Source of the DNA: Bog-532 sp963720945
GTDB lineage: Bacteria; Actinomycetota; Actinomycetes; Streptosporangiales; Streptosporangiaceae
Reading direction: 5' to 3'
DNA: 64,000 nucleotides
Assembly: GCA_963720945.1 (NCBI GenBank)
Contig: CAVRHH010000031.1
Coordinates: 744,001 to 808,000 of the forward strand
The translations under genes and the position numbers were made by a program. The notes beneath the pieces were generated by a model, which saw only the letters and a list, made by a program, of their open reading frames with translations, did no database searches and was not told the DNA's origin. Below, one piece after another: positions 15,852 to 25,271 of this stretch (its first letter is position 1; every line of letters begins with the position of its first letter).

Positions 15852-18800
15852 TTAGCAACAGTGAGGCTTCCGAACCACGCTCGCCGCGTGATTGATGTTG
15901 GCGCGTTGTACACCGTCTTCAGCGTTCTGCCGTGCGGCGTGCCGTCCGGGCGTAATGGGCCACCGTCCACCGCGTTCACGCTCAGCCGGGCAGCCGTCGT
16001 CCCGACGGCTCCGGCCGGATCTCGGCGCCATCGTCGCGCTTTCCTGCGCACTGGGGCCGGTGCGCAGGAATGGCAGCCGTTGCCGCCGTGCGGGTGGGCC
16101 GCCCTGGAATACCAGGCGCGGGCGCACCAATCCCGCCAGTAATTTCGCCGTGCGCGGGCGGTCCCTATCAGCTCCCGGCAGAGCCGCGCGGAGCTCCCGC
16201 CGGGAGCTGATGGCGAGTTTGGTGAAGATCTTGCGCAGGTGCCACTCGACCGTGCGCGCGCTGATGAACAACTGGACGCCGATCTCCGGGTTCGTCCGCC
16301 CGTCGCCGGCCAGCCGAGCGATCTGCATCTCCTGCGGGGTGAGTTCGGCGGCCGTCTCGGCCGTCCGCTTGCGCACGGTCTCGCCGGTGGCCAGCAGCTC
16401 GCGCCGGGCGCGGGCGGCGAACCCCCGGATCCTCATCGCGGCCAGCATCTCGTAGGCGGCCCGGAGCTGCTCCCGCGCGTCCACCCGGCGGTTCTGGCGG
16501 CGTAGCCATTCGCCGTAGAGCAGGCGTGTGCGGGCCAGCTCGGCACGGATGCGGGTGCGGCCGAGCCGTTCGATGGCCTCACGGTACAGGGGCTCCGCGG
16601 CCTCGTCCTGGCTCAGCAGCGCCCGCGCGCGTGCCTCGGCACCGAGCGCCCAGTCGGTGCCACTGGCCCTGGTGGTCTCCGAAAGACGCCGCAGGGCGGT
16701 ACCCGCCCGTTCGGGTGCCCCGGTCCGGGCGGCCGCCTCGATCAGCTCGGCCATCGACCAGGTGGCCAGCCCCAGCTCGTCGGGGTAGGCGCTGCCCTGC
16801 CCGGCCGCGGCCAGCGCCTCGTCATAACGGCCAAGGCCGTTGCACAGCACGGCGGTCGCCCAGTGCGCGGTGGTCAGCCACTGTCCTTCCCCGCGCGTGG
16901 CCATCTCCCTGATGGCCCCCGCGATCAGCTGGAATGTCTCGGGGCCCCGCCCCTGCCAGGCGGCCAGCAGCATCGGGCCGTAGGGCGCTACGGAGTTGTC
17001 CGTCGCCCCCGCGATCGCCTCAGCCTCCGCGGCCATCGAGACGGCCATGTCCATCTCGCCGGTGAGCAGCCGCATCGTCACGCCGTCGAACAAGGCGGCC
17101 GGCAGCATGGCCAGCGCACCGGTGGCGCGGGTCACCTCGATCAGCCGGGCCGAGAGCGCGTACCAGCTCTCGTCATCCCACACATCACGCGTCATCCGGC
17201 ACGCGAGCGGCAGCCAGCGCAGGCCCGGCCCGGAGCCGTCGCGCTCGCGGAATGCGCTGAGCGCCCGCTGCAGCATCGGCGTCCCCGCGTCGTACCCCTC
17301 CACGGTCAGCACCGCCAGTCCATCCAGCAGCAGATCGCTGGCGTGCGGCGGTTGCGGGGCCGGCGCCGCCCGGGCGGCCTTGGCGACCTCCAGCATTCCG
17401 GCGCTGGTCGCCAGGCGGCCGCAGATCAGCGCCGCCTGGAACGCGTCGCGGTAAGCCTCGCGCGCAAGCGCGGTGTGCAGCGTTTCCAGGCGTCTGGCCG
17501 CCGTGAGCAGCCGCGGCGCTGCGTCCCGGCAGCTACCCGGGTCGGCTCCGGCCTGCGCGCGGAGCAGTTCCGCACGCGCGCGCCCCAGCTCGTCCAGCGG
17601 CCCCGCGCACGCCCTGGCCAGCAGCCGCAGCGCCGTGTCGGGCGCACCGGCCTCGTGTTTGGCCTGCGCGGCGGTCAGGGCCCGCCCGGCCTGGCGGGCC
17701 GGATCGGCCGTCAGGTCGGCGGCGCGCGCGTAGAAGGCCGCGGCCGCGGCCAGGCCGCCACGGGCCTGCGCCCGGTCGGCCGAGCGCTCGAGTTCAGCGG
17801 CGACGTTCTCGTCGGGCCCGGCTGTCGCGTGCGCGCGGTGCCAGGCGCGGCGATCGGGATCGGCGCCGAAGACGGTGGCCGCCGCGAGGGCGCGGTGGAC
17901 GTCCTGACGGTCCTGTGCTGAGGCCAAGCGGTAGACCGCGGACCGGATCAGCGGATGACGGAACTGAACCTGCTCGCCGGGCTCGATCAGCCCCGCTTCG
18001 GCAGCCGGGGTGGTGGCCTCGATGGTGATGCCGATCCGGGCGGCCGCCCGCCACACCAGCAGCGGGTCCCCGACCGGCTCGGCCGCGGCGATCAGCAGCA
18101 GCCGCCGTGCTCTGGCCGGAAGAGCGCCGAGCCGCGACCGGAAGCCTTCCTCGGCCCGGTCCGGCCAGGCCGAAGCGTCCGGCAGCCCGAACCCGCCCGC
18201 CAGCCCGTCCGGGGTCAGCCCGCTCGCCAGTTCCAGCAGCGCCCCCGGGTTGCCCCGCGTCTCGGCCACGATCCGGTCGCGGACCTGCTCGTCGAGCGGG
18301 CCTGCGACAACCGACGTCAGCAGCGCCCGCGCATCGCGCTCGGCCAGCCCGTGCACCACGAGCTCCGGCAGGCCGGTCAGGTCGCGGTGCACGGGCTGGC
18401 GCACCGCGAAGACCATCGCGACCGGCGTGGCCCGGAGATGGCGGGCCACGAACGCGAGCGCCTGCCCCGAGGCCCGGTCCAGCCAATGCGCGTTGTCCGC
18501 GACGCACACCAGCGGCCGTTCCCCGGCCACCTCCGACAGCAGGCTCAGCACCGCCAGGCCGACCGCGAAACGGTCCGGGGTGTCGCCCTGACGCATGCTG
18601 AACGCCGTGCGGAGCGCGTCGCGCTGCGGGCCGGGCACGCGCTCCAGCCGGTCCAGGAACGGCGCGCACAGCTGATGCAGCCCCGCGAACGCGAGCCCGG
18701 TCTCGGACTCAAGGCCCACCGCCCGCGCGATACGGCATCCGGCCGCCTGCTCCAGCAGGTATGCCAGCAGCGCGGTCTTGCCGGCGCCCGCCTCGCCGTG

Positions 18801-18980
18801 CAGGACCAGCGTCCGGCTCTGGCCCGTCCGCACCTCCGCCACCAGTCCGTTCAGCGCCTCACACTCGCGGCGCCGGCCGCGAAGCCGGCCCTCAGCTGCC
18901 TCCTTCGGCAGCAGGAGCGGTGGATCCGCTTCCTCCTGCGGCAGCACGGGCGGTGGATCCGCGCGACGGGTGGCGTGCAT
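15852..18980 (-). CDS. LAL-type LuxR-family regulator (ATPase-TPR-HTH) with unusual C-terminal extension
   Basis: A 1042-residue regulator from ATG 18980, preceded by GAAGGAG and starting 6 bases after the stop of the hydrolase gene, so the two are coupled. It has Walker A GEAGAGKTALL near the N-terminus, a Walker B-like LVCVADNAHWLD, a helical TPR-like middle, and a C-terminal LuxR helix-turn-helix (LTPQEMQIARLAGDG, then SARTVEWHLRKIFTKL). LAL proteins are usually 850-950 residues and stop right after the helix-turn-helix. Here about 107 Arg/Pro-rich residues of low-complexity character follow, from about 16175 to 15852, suggesting that the original stop was lost. DNA-binding transcription activator; ligand unknown. 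Confidence 0.88.
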   Translation of the reverse strand: MHATRRADPPPVLPQEEADPPLLLPKEAAEGRLRGRRRECEALNGLVAEVRTGQSRTLVLHGEAGAGKTALLAYLLEQAAGCRIARAVGLESETGLAFAGLHQLCAPFLDRLERVPGPQRDALRTAFSMRQGDTPDRFAVGLAVLSLLSEVAGERPLVCVADNAHWLDRASGQALAFVARHLRATPVAMVFAVRQPVHRDLTGLPELVVHGLAERDARALLTSVVAGPLDEQVRDRIVAETRGNPGALLELASGLTPDGLAGGFGLPDASAWPDRAEEGFRSRLGALPARARRLLLIAAAEPVGDPLLVWRAAARIGITIEATTPAAEAGLIEPGEQVQFRHPLIRSAVYRLASAQDRQDVHRALAAATVFGADPDRRAWHRAHATAGPDENVAAELERSADRAQARGGLAAAAAFYARAADLTADPARQAGRALTAAQAKHEAGAPDTALRLLARACAGPLDELGRARAELLRAQAGADPGSCRDAAPRLLTAARRLETLHTALAREAYRDAFQAALICGRLATSAGMLEVAKAARAAPAPQPPHASDLLLDGLAVLTVEGYDAGTPMLQRALSAFRERDGSGPGLRWLPLACRMTRDVWDDESWYALSARLIEVTRATGALAMLPAALFDGVTMRLLTGEMDMAVSMAAEAEAIAGATDNSVAPYGPMLLAAWQGRGPETFQLIAGAIREMATRGEGQWLTTAHWATAVLCNGLGRYDEALAAAGQGSAYPDELGLATWSMAELIEAAARTGAPERAGTALRRLSETTRASGTDWALGAEARARALLSQDEAAEPLYREAIERLGRTRIRAELARTRLLYGEWLRRQNRRVDAREQLRAAYEMLAAMRIRGFAARARRELLATGETVRKRTAETAAELTPQEMQIARLAGDGRTNPEIGVQLFISARTVEWHLRKIFTKLAISSRRELRAALPGADRDRPRTAKLLAGLVRPRLVFQGGPPARRQRLPFLRTGPSAQESATMAPRSGRSRRDDGCPAERERGGRWPITPGRHAARQNAEDGVQRANINHAASVVRKPHCC

Positions 18981-18986
18981 GCGCGT

Positions 18987-19895
18987 TCACTCCTTCGATC
19001 TTGCCGCTGGCCGAAACGCGCCTGGTTCAGGTGTGCGCGGCCGCGATCCGGCCGCTGATCCGGTGGCCGCGTAGCCCCCGGCCCACCAGCTGGTGACCAG
19101 CGCCGCGTATTCGACTGCGGCGTCTTCCCAGGTGAAATGGCCCGCGTCGATAATGCTGAGGGCGGCGTGGGGGAGCCGCTGGTGGAGGAACTCGGCGTTG
19201 GCCGGTGGCACGGCCGTGTCCCGCGCGCCGGCGATGATCTGCACGGGCGTTTCGATGCGCGGCAGCAGGTCGCGCAGGGCCGGAAGCTCGGCCGGATAGC
19301 TGCGCACGTAGCGCATCGACTCGGCGAAACGGTCCCCCTGGTAGGAGGACAGATAGTCCTCGCGGACGGACTCGGGCAGCGGGTACCGCCTGATGCCGGC
19401 CAGCGCCCCGGCGACGATCTGGCGCGGGTCGCCGCGGCGGAACCGCTCGATGTCAGGAGATTCGACCCAGTCTTTCAGCACGCCGCCGAACTGGAGCGGA
19501 ACCGCGGCGCCGCCGCTGCCGACGACGAGGCTGCGCAGCCGGCCCGGATACCGGGCCGCGGCGAACAGGGCGGCCGCGGTGCCGATGTCCGGGCCGATGA
19601 CGTGCGGGTGGTCCAGGTCGAAGCTGTCCGCGGCGCGGATGAGGAATTCGCTCATTGCGCGCGGCGACAGCAGCGAGTCGCGGCGCTGCGAATGACCGAA
19701 CCCGGGCAGGTCGATGGCCACCAGGTGGGTGTGTTCGGCCAGCCGCGGCCACGTGGGCTCGAAGGCGAGCAGGCTTTCCGGCCACGGGCTGAGCAGCAGG
19801 GCGTGATCGTCGCGGTCCTCGCTTTGGGCGAACCGGATGGACAGCCCCTCGATGACCCGGAACCGTATCTGAAAGAGGTCGTTCAGCCAAGGCAC
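18987..19895 (-). CDS. Alpha/beta-fold hydrolase with Asp nucleophile (epoxide hydrolase/haloalkane dehalogenase-like)
   Basis: A 302-residue protein from GTG 19895, preceded by aaggagag. The fold is clear: VAIDLPGFGHSQ, a nucleophile elbow VIGPDIGTAAA that carries Asp rather than Ser, an acid in IIAGARDTAVP and the catalytic His in DAGHFTWED. Asp at the elbow is the mark of epoxide hydrolases and haloalkane dehalogenases. The last ~30 residues (after WWAGG) are low-complexity. It sits between two LAL regulators transcribed in the same direction and may be controlled by one or both. The substrate cannot be told from sequence. Confidence 0.85.
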   Translation of the reverse strand: MPWLNDLFQIRFRVIEGLSIRFAQSEDRDDHALLLSPWPESLLAFEPTWPRLAEHTHLVAIDLPGFGHSQRRDSLLSPRAMSEFLIRAADSFDLDHPHVIGPDIGTAAALFAAARYPGRLRSLVVGSGGAAVPLQFGGVLKDWVESPDIERFRRGDPRQIVAGALAGIRRYPLPESVREDYLSSYQGDRFAESMRYVRSYPAELPALRDLLPRIETPVQIIAGARDTAVPPANAEFLHQRLPHAALSIIDAGHFTWEDAAVEYAALVTSWWAGGYAATGSAAGSRPRTPEPGAFRPAARSKE

Positions 19896-20052
19896 GGTAC
19901 CGCTCTCCTTGGTGGTGGTCGTGCGCGATCAGTGCTTGTATCGCTGTCACCGTCATTCGCGCCGGCCCGTGTTCGCATCCGCCAGTGCACAGTGCCACTG
20001 GCCAGTGGCTGGTAGCCGGTCACCGGCCCCCCGATCGCTCCCAGCACCTCGG

Positions 20053-22854
20053 CTAGCGCGGCGGGACGGTGTCCGGGCCGCCGGGCAGGACCCGGTCGAG
20101 CTGGCTGCGTGAGCTGATGTCCAGCTTGGTGAAGACCTTGCTCAGGTGGTACTGCACCGTGCGCGAGCTGATGAACAGCCGGCTGGCGATCTGCGGGTTC
20201 GACAGGCCGTCGCGGGCCAGCCGGGCGATCTGGGCCTCCTGGCTGGTCAGCTCGGCCGTGGTCTCGGCGGTGCGTTTGCGGGCGGTCTCGCCGGTGGCGA
20301 GCAGCTCCCGCTGGGCGCGTTCGGCGAAAGCCTCGATCCCCATCGCGGTCAGCATTTCGTGGGCGGTGCGCAGCTGCTCGCGCGCGTCACCGCGGCGGCG
20401 CTCGCGCCGCAGCCATTCCCCGTAGAGCAGGTGGGCACGGGCGAGTTCGGCGCGGACACGGGTCCGGCGGAGGTGGCCGATCGACTCGCGGTAGCAGCCC
20501 TCGGCTTCGTCGCCCTCGCTGAGCAGGGCGTGCACGCGGGCGTCCATCCCCAGCGCCCACTGGGTGGGTGTCACCCGCGTGCGCTCGGACAGCCACTCAC
20601 GTGCCTCCCTGACCTGGGCGGCGTCGCCGGTCCGCGACGCCGCCTCGGCCAGTTCGGGCACGACCAAGGGCCCGTATCCCACCGGATCCCGCTCGAACGC
20701 CCATCGTGCGGCGTCGCGTGCGCTGTCGTGGCGCCCGAGGCCGTTGCTGAGCACCGAACGTGCGTAGGCCGCGAAGCTGACCAGCCGGCCCAGGCCTCGT
20801 GCGGTGGCTTCCTGCGCGGTGGCCTCGATCAGCTCGGTGGCCGGTGCCTCCCGGCCCTGCCAGGCCGCGAACATCATCTCCGTGTACTCGATGGGCGAGT
20901 TCCCTGTCGCCTCGGCGATCAGCCGGCCTTCCTCGATGAGCTGGGCCGCCGTGACCATCTCACCGGCGACGACGTGGGTCCAGCCGAGATAGGTGAGGGC
21001 GGACTGCAGGTGCACCAGGGCGCCGGTTTCACGCGCGAACCGGACCTGGCCGACGGCCAGTTCATGCCAGGAGCCGAAGTCCCACAGCTCAAGGGCGATG
21101 ATGCCGCTGTCCCTGGATCTGGCCAGCCAGTCGCCGGCCTCGAGCTCGTTGCCGTTCAGGGCGAGCAGCTGCTCGAGGGCCCGGGTCAGCGCCGGTGCGG
21201 CCGCCGCGTATCCCTCGGTCAGCCGCAGCAAGACCGCCTCGAGCAGGACATCCACCGCGGCCGGCGGCCGGGGACCGGGCGGTGCGGCCCGTGCCGCCGC
21301 GGCCGCGGTCGCCACGCCGCCCGGGGTGTCCAGGTCGCCGGCCCACATCGCCGCGATGAGCGACTCCAGGTGCGTCTCGCGCGCCAAGCCGGCGTTGAGC
21401 GGCTCCAGCTGCCGGGCGGCGCCGAGCAGCAGCTGCGCCGCGTCGGTGCCGCGGCGCTGGTCAAATGCGATCTCCCCGCGCAGGTGCTGCACCTCCGCGG
21501 CCGGCAATGCGTCCAGCGGGCCGGCCTCGACCGCGACCAGCAGCCCCAGGGCCGCGTCCAGTGCGCCGGCGTCCCGCTTGGCCCGGGCCGCCGCGAGCAG
21601 CCGCTGCGCCCGGCGGCCGGGTTCGGGGGTCAGCATCGCCGCGCGCTCCAGGAACGCGGCCGCGGCGGCCAGGCCGCCGCGGGCCTGGGCCCGGCTGGCC
21701 GACCGCTCCAGCTCGGCGGCGACGTCCTCGTCCGGCCCGGACGCGGCCTGGGCCCGGTGCCAGGCCCGGCGGTCGGGATCGATCTGCAGATCGGTGACCT
21801 CGGCCAGCGCACGGTGCACGGCCTGCCGGTCCCGCAGCGACGCGGACCGGTAGGCCGCCGACCGTACCAGCGGGTGCCGGAACCGCACGTGGGCGCCGAA
21901 CTCGACCAGTCCGGCTTCGATCGCGGGCGTCGCCGCCTCCGCGTGGATGCCGAGCTGTTCAGCGGCGCGCCAGACCACCAGGGGCTGGCCGGCCGGATCG
22001 GCCGCGGCGAGCTGCAGCAGGCGCTGGGTCGCTACCGGCAGGACGTCGAGCTGCCGCCGGAAGCTCTCCTCGATCCGCCCGGTCAGCGGCACCACCCCGG
22101 GCAGCCCGAATCCGCCCGCCAGCTGCGCGGGTGACACCCCGCGCGGCAGCTCCAGCAACGCCAGCGGATTGCCCCGCGTCTCCGCCACGATCTGGTCGCG
22201 GACGCGCACATCCAGTGGCCCGGTCAGGACCGAATCCAGCAGCGCCCGCGCGTCACCCTCCCGCAGTCCTTCCACCGTCAGCAGCGGCAATCCGGCCAGT
22301 TCGTCACCGGGGAACCGGGCCGCGAAGATCAGGCCGACCGGCTCCGCGGCCAGGCGGCGCGCCACGAATGCGAGAACCTGCGCCGAGGCGCGATCGAGCC
22401 ACTGCTGGTCATCGACGAGGCAGATCAGCGGCCGCTTCCCGGCCGCGTCCGACAGCAGGCTCAGCACGGCCAGCGCGACCAGGAAACGGTCCGGCGCGGG
22501 ACCCGCGCTGACGCCGAACGCCGTCCGCAGCGCATCGCGCTGTGGTTCCGGCAGGCGCTCCAGGCGGTTCAGCGTCGGCGTGCACAGCTGATGCACGGCC
22601 GCGAACGCGAGCTCCATCTCCGACTGCACGCCGACGGCGCGCACGACCTGGCAGCCCCGCGCCTGCCCGGCCGCGTAGTCCAGCAGCGCCGTCTTGCCCA
22701 TGCCAGGCTCGCCGCGCACCACCAGCGTCCGGCTCTCACCGGCCCGGACCGATTCGATGAGCCGGTCGAGCATGCGGCATTCGCTGCGCCGGCCCCGCAA
22801 CTCTCCGGCGTGCCCGTGGGGACGGGCGGGTGGCCATTGGTCCTGCGCCTGCAT
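20053..22854 (-). CDS. LAL-type LuxR-family transcriptional regulator
   Basis: A 933-residue regulator from ATG 22854. Walker A GEPGMGKTALLDYAAG is near residue 50, with Walker B-like LICLVDDQQWLD. A long helical TPR-like region follows. The C-terminal LuxR helix-turn-helix (LTSQEAQIARLARDG, then SSRTVQYHLSKVFTKLDI) ends 15 residues before the stop, which is the normal architecture. The sequence is close to the LAL protein encoded at 15852-18980, so the pair looks like a duplication with an alpha/beta hydrolase gene between. It is the first gene of a likely three-gene leftward unit. Confidence 0.92.
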   Translation of the reverse strand: MQAQDQWPPARPHGHAGELRGRRSECRMLDRLIESVRAGESRTLVVRGEPGMGKTALLDYAAGQARGCQVVRAVGVQSEMELAFAAVHQLCTPTLNRLERLPEPQRDALRTAFGVSAGPAPDRFLVALAVLSLLSDAAGKRPLICLVDDQQWLDRASAQVLAFVARRLAAEPVGLIFAARFPGDELAGLPLLTVEGLREGDARALLDSVLTGPLDVRVRDQIVAETRGNPLALLELPRGVSPAQLAGGFGLPGVVPLTGRIEESFRRQLDVLPVATQRLLQLAAADPAGQPLVVWRAAEQLGIHAEAATPAIEAGLVEFGAHVRFRHPLVRSAAYRSASLRDRQAVHRALAEVTDLQIDPDRRAWHRAQAASGPDEDVAAELERSASRAQARGGLAAAAAFLERAAMLTPEPGRRAQRLLAAARAKRDAGALDAALGLLVAVEAGPLDALPAAEVQHLRGEIAFDQRRGTDAAQLLLGAARQLEPLNAGLARETHLESLIAAMWAGDLDTPGGVATAAAAARAAPPGPRPPAAVDVLLEAVLLRLTEGYAAAAPALTRALEQLLALNGNELEAGDWLARSRDSGIIALELWDFGSWHELAVGQVRFARETGALVHLQSALTYLGWTHVVAGEMVTAAQLIEEGRLIAEATGNSPIEYTEMMFAAWQGREAPATELIEATAQEATARGLGRLVSFAAYARSVLSNGLGRHDSARDAARWAFERDPVGYGPLVVPELAEAASRTGDAAQVREAREWLSERTRVTPTQWALGMDARVHALLSEGDEAEGCYRESIGHLRRTRVRAELARAHLLYGEWLRRERRRGDAREQLRTAHEMLTAMGIEAFAERAQRELLATGETARKRTAETTAELTSQEAQIARLARDGLSNPQIASRLFISSRTVQYHLSKVFTKLDISSRSQLDRVLPGGPDTVPPR

Positions 22855-23323
22855 AACGCCACGTCCGTGTCCCTGGTGTCAGTGACGGTCCCACTGTGGC
22901 AGTTGCAGTTGCCGTGGCCCTGGCTGCAATCGTGGCCGCGGCGTTGGCACGGTGAACCGGCCCGGCGCCAGCGTTCCGGCCACCCTTATCGACGCCTCCA
23001 TAAGCGGCCTAAAGCGAGCGAAAAGGCCACTCTCGCCAGGGTAACGGACGGTCGGCCGCGCAGGAAGTTCGCATCCGCGGGCCGCCCGCCGGCCTGGGGA
23101 CCGCAACGCGGCGTCCGGTGACCTGGCACCCGTCGTCGCGAGGGCCGGCGGAGCATAGGCTAAAAACGCCGCTCCAGACCCCGGCGGTGGGCCGGCCAGA
23201 GGCTGCGCCAGATTCGTTGCTGTGTGAGGAGTCGGTCATGGGCCACATTGCCGGGGCGAACCGGTGAGCACGCTTGGCCGGCCGGGGCCGCCCGGCCGGG
23301 GGCCGACGTCCCGGCGGCGCGCG
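22855..23323. other. Divergent intergenic region, no gene recognised
   Basis: About 470 bases between the leftward LAL regulator and a rightward small membrane-protein gene. It should hold promoters for both. I see no RNA gene, long repeat or protein motif in it. Confidence 0.4.
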
Positions 23324-23647
23324 ATGAGTACGGGCACGGCCCTCACCCTGATCGCGGTGGGCGCGATCTTGTGGCTCGCCGTCTCGGGAAGCGCCATCCC
23401 CGGCGTGAACGTGAACATTGTGGGAGTGATCCTGCTGCTGGTCGGCCTCGTCGGCCTGCTGTTGCCCATGGCGGCAGGCGGTTCCCGTAATTTTCAGCCG
23501 CTGAACTCATGGCTGCGCCCCAGTGGACACGATGACCCCAGGGCGGACGAGATCAAGAGGGCCGCCGCCGCGGACGATGCCCGGATCGAGGAGGACGACA
23601 AGTTCTTCGACCCGAATGGACCGGGCAGCCGGGAAGACGATCTATGA
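23324..23647 (+). CDS. Small membrane protein, DUF6458-like
   Basis: A 107-residue protein from ATG 23324 (MSTGTALTLIAVGAILWLAV); an in-frame GTG at 23264 would add 20 residues with no clear role. The N-terminus has two hydrophobic helices joined by IPGVNVNIVGVI, matching the short actinobacterial DUF6458-type proteins, which begin with a similar G-x-x-L-x-x-I-A-V-G-A-I-L pattern. The C-terminal half is acidic and polar (DDARIEEDDKFFD). Function unknown. The gene is convergent with the mannosyltransferase gene that ends at 23663. Confidence 0.65.
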   Translation: MSTGTALTLIAVGAILWLAVSGSAIPGVNVNIVGVILLLVGLVGLLLPMAAGGSRNFQPLNSWLRPSGHDDPRADEIKRAAAADDARIEEDDKFFDPNGPGSREDDL

Positions 23648-23662
23648 ACCCGGCCGCCGTTC

Positions 23663-25093
23663 TCATTGTCCGAGCGCGGCCTGGCCGCCGCTGGAAAGAA
23701 AGAGGGCAAGCAGAACCGTGACAATCGCCAGCCACCGGGTCATCCGGTTGCGCGGGATCTGGGTGAGCGCGGCCCACGCGACCGCTGTGTACCACGCGAA
23801 CACCCATGGCGCGACGAGGACCCAGGCAAATGTCACCGCGAATGGCCACACGACTTCCCGTGGCTGATCGGAAGAGATCCGCCGGTGGATGAACCATGCC
23901 ACCACGATCAACGCGATCGGCCAGAGGCAGCTGATGACCGTGGACATGCTGTTCTTGCTGACATCGAGCGCGAGCCCGATTTTCTGCACGGACCACCAGG
24001 GCGATGGCAGGGTGACCAGCTTCAGCCCGCCGACAAGCGGCTTCAGCGCACTGAGCCCATAGAAGCTGTATTCCAGCACGAGCGTCACCAGGGACACCAC
24101 CGCGACCCGGATGACACGCCCCCATTCGTGCCGGCGGAGCAGTGGCCACGCGAGCCCGACCCCGATCAGCACCGCATAGATCTTTATGCCGCAGGCAAGC
24201 CCGATCAATACGCCGATCAGTATGTCCCCGCGCCAGCTCGAGGCGCGACGCGCCAGCTGGATCGAGCAGATCGCCGCCGCCGCCACGAACGTATCCAGAT
24301 GACCGCCGCCCACCAGCTGCTGGATGAGCACGGCGTTCGCGGTCCAGAACAGCGTCGCCCGGACGGGATCGTCAGAGGTCTTCAGGAGCAGCAAGCCGAC
24401 ACCGATGAACACGGCGCCGTTGATGATCATCAGGATCCAGATGGTGGTGGCGACGTTCGCGCCGCCGATCGATGCCGCGAACCTCTGGATGGCGGTGGCG
24501 ACCGGGCCGTATACGGATGGTTGCCTCTTCCACAGCGAGCCGACGGCATAGCTGTACGCGGAGTCGCCCCATGCCTGTGGATTGGTCGTGTACGGGTTCC
24601 CGCCCTGTGCCGCGATGCGGCCGTACGCCGCGTAGCTTCCGGTATCCGATGAGCCGACCGGGGTGAGGTTGACCATGATCGCGACGACGACCGTACTCGC
24701 CATGAGCAGGTAACGCGGATTGGGCCGCCACCCCTGGCTATGTGCCCATAGCATCCCGGCGAGCCCCAGGCAGGAGAGGATGACCCCCGAATAGAGCAGC
24801 GCCGTGGGGATGATGACCGTGTGGTCCAGCGAGGGCAGCAGCGACGACAGCGGCAGCGTGACCGGCACCGTCTCGGCGTTCGGCGCTGTCGCCCCGACGG
24901 CGATGCCGAGCAGCAGGCCGGCTCCGGACAGCGTGATGGCGACCTTCGGCTTGGAGAGCCTGCTCCAGGCCAGCGTGCGGATGACCGCACTCATGAACCG
25001 CCCGACCGGGCCCGCCGATCCGTATTCGTCGACGGGACCGGCCGTTCCGGTCAGCCCGGCCGGATTGACGGACGCCTGTGTCACGTGGGCCAT
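23663..25093 (-). CDS. GT-C family mannosyltransferase, MptA/MptB-like
   Basis: A multi-pass membrane protein of 476 residues from ATG 25093; a TTG at 25117 would add 8. The pattern is that of polyprenol-phosphomannose-dependent alpha-1,6-mannosyltransferases of actinobacteria: an early loop with SSDTGSYAAYGRIAAQGGNP (aspartate-bearing catalytic loop), the QPSVYGPVATAI loop, and about 11-12 hydrophobic helices. Such enzymes extend lipomannan-like glycans on the outside of the membrane. It stands beside a GH76 alpha-1,6-mannanase-like gene (25272) in divergent orientation, supporting a role in mannan metabolism. Confidence 0.8.
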   Translation of the reverse strand: MAHVTQASVNPAGLTGTAGPVDEYGSAGPVGRFMSAVIRTLAWSRLSKPKVAITLSGAGLLLGIAVGATAPNAETVPVTLPLSSLLPSLDHTVIIPTALLYSGVILSCLGLAGMLWAHSQGWRPNPRYLLMASTVVVAIMVNLTPVGSSDTGSYAAYGRIAAQGGNPYTTNPQAWGDSAYSYAVGSLWKRQPSVYGPVATAIQRFAASIGGANVATTIWILMIINGAVFIGVGLLLLKTSDDPVRATLFWTANAVLIQQLVGGGHLDTFVAAAAICSIQLARRASSWRGDILIGVLIGLACGIKIYAVLIGVGLAWPLLRRHEWGRVIRVAVVSLVTLVLEYSFYGLSALKPLVGGLKLVTLPSPWWSVQKIGLALDVSKNSMSTVISCLWPIALIVVAWFIHRRISSDQPREVVWPFAVTFAWVLVAPWVFAWYTAVAWAALTQIPRNRMTRWLAIVTVLLALFLSSGGQAALGQ

Positions 25094-25271
25094 TCCTCCA
25101 TCGGCGGACCTGAGCAATCACTTTCGGCACTGGTCTCCCCGCGCCACCCCGTTTTAGGCACCAGGTGCCCTCGTCGCTCCGCGACTGGACCTGCCGCCGT
25201 GCAGATCTTGGCTTAGTCTAGGGCGGCAACCGGAGGGCTTGTAAGACCGACGGCCGCCGAGGGGTGATGAC

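Noticed and set aside
20146..22134. Long forward open frame opposite the second LAL regulator
   Set aside because: No domain; the reverse frame has Walker A and LuxR motifs.
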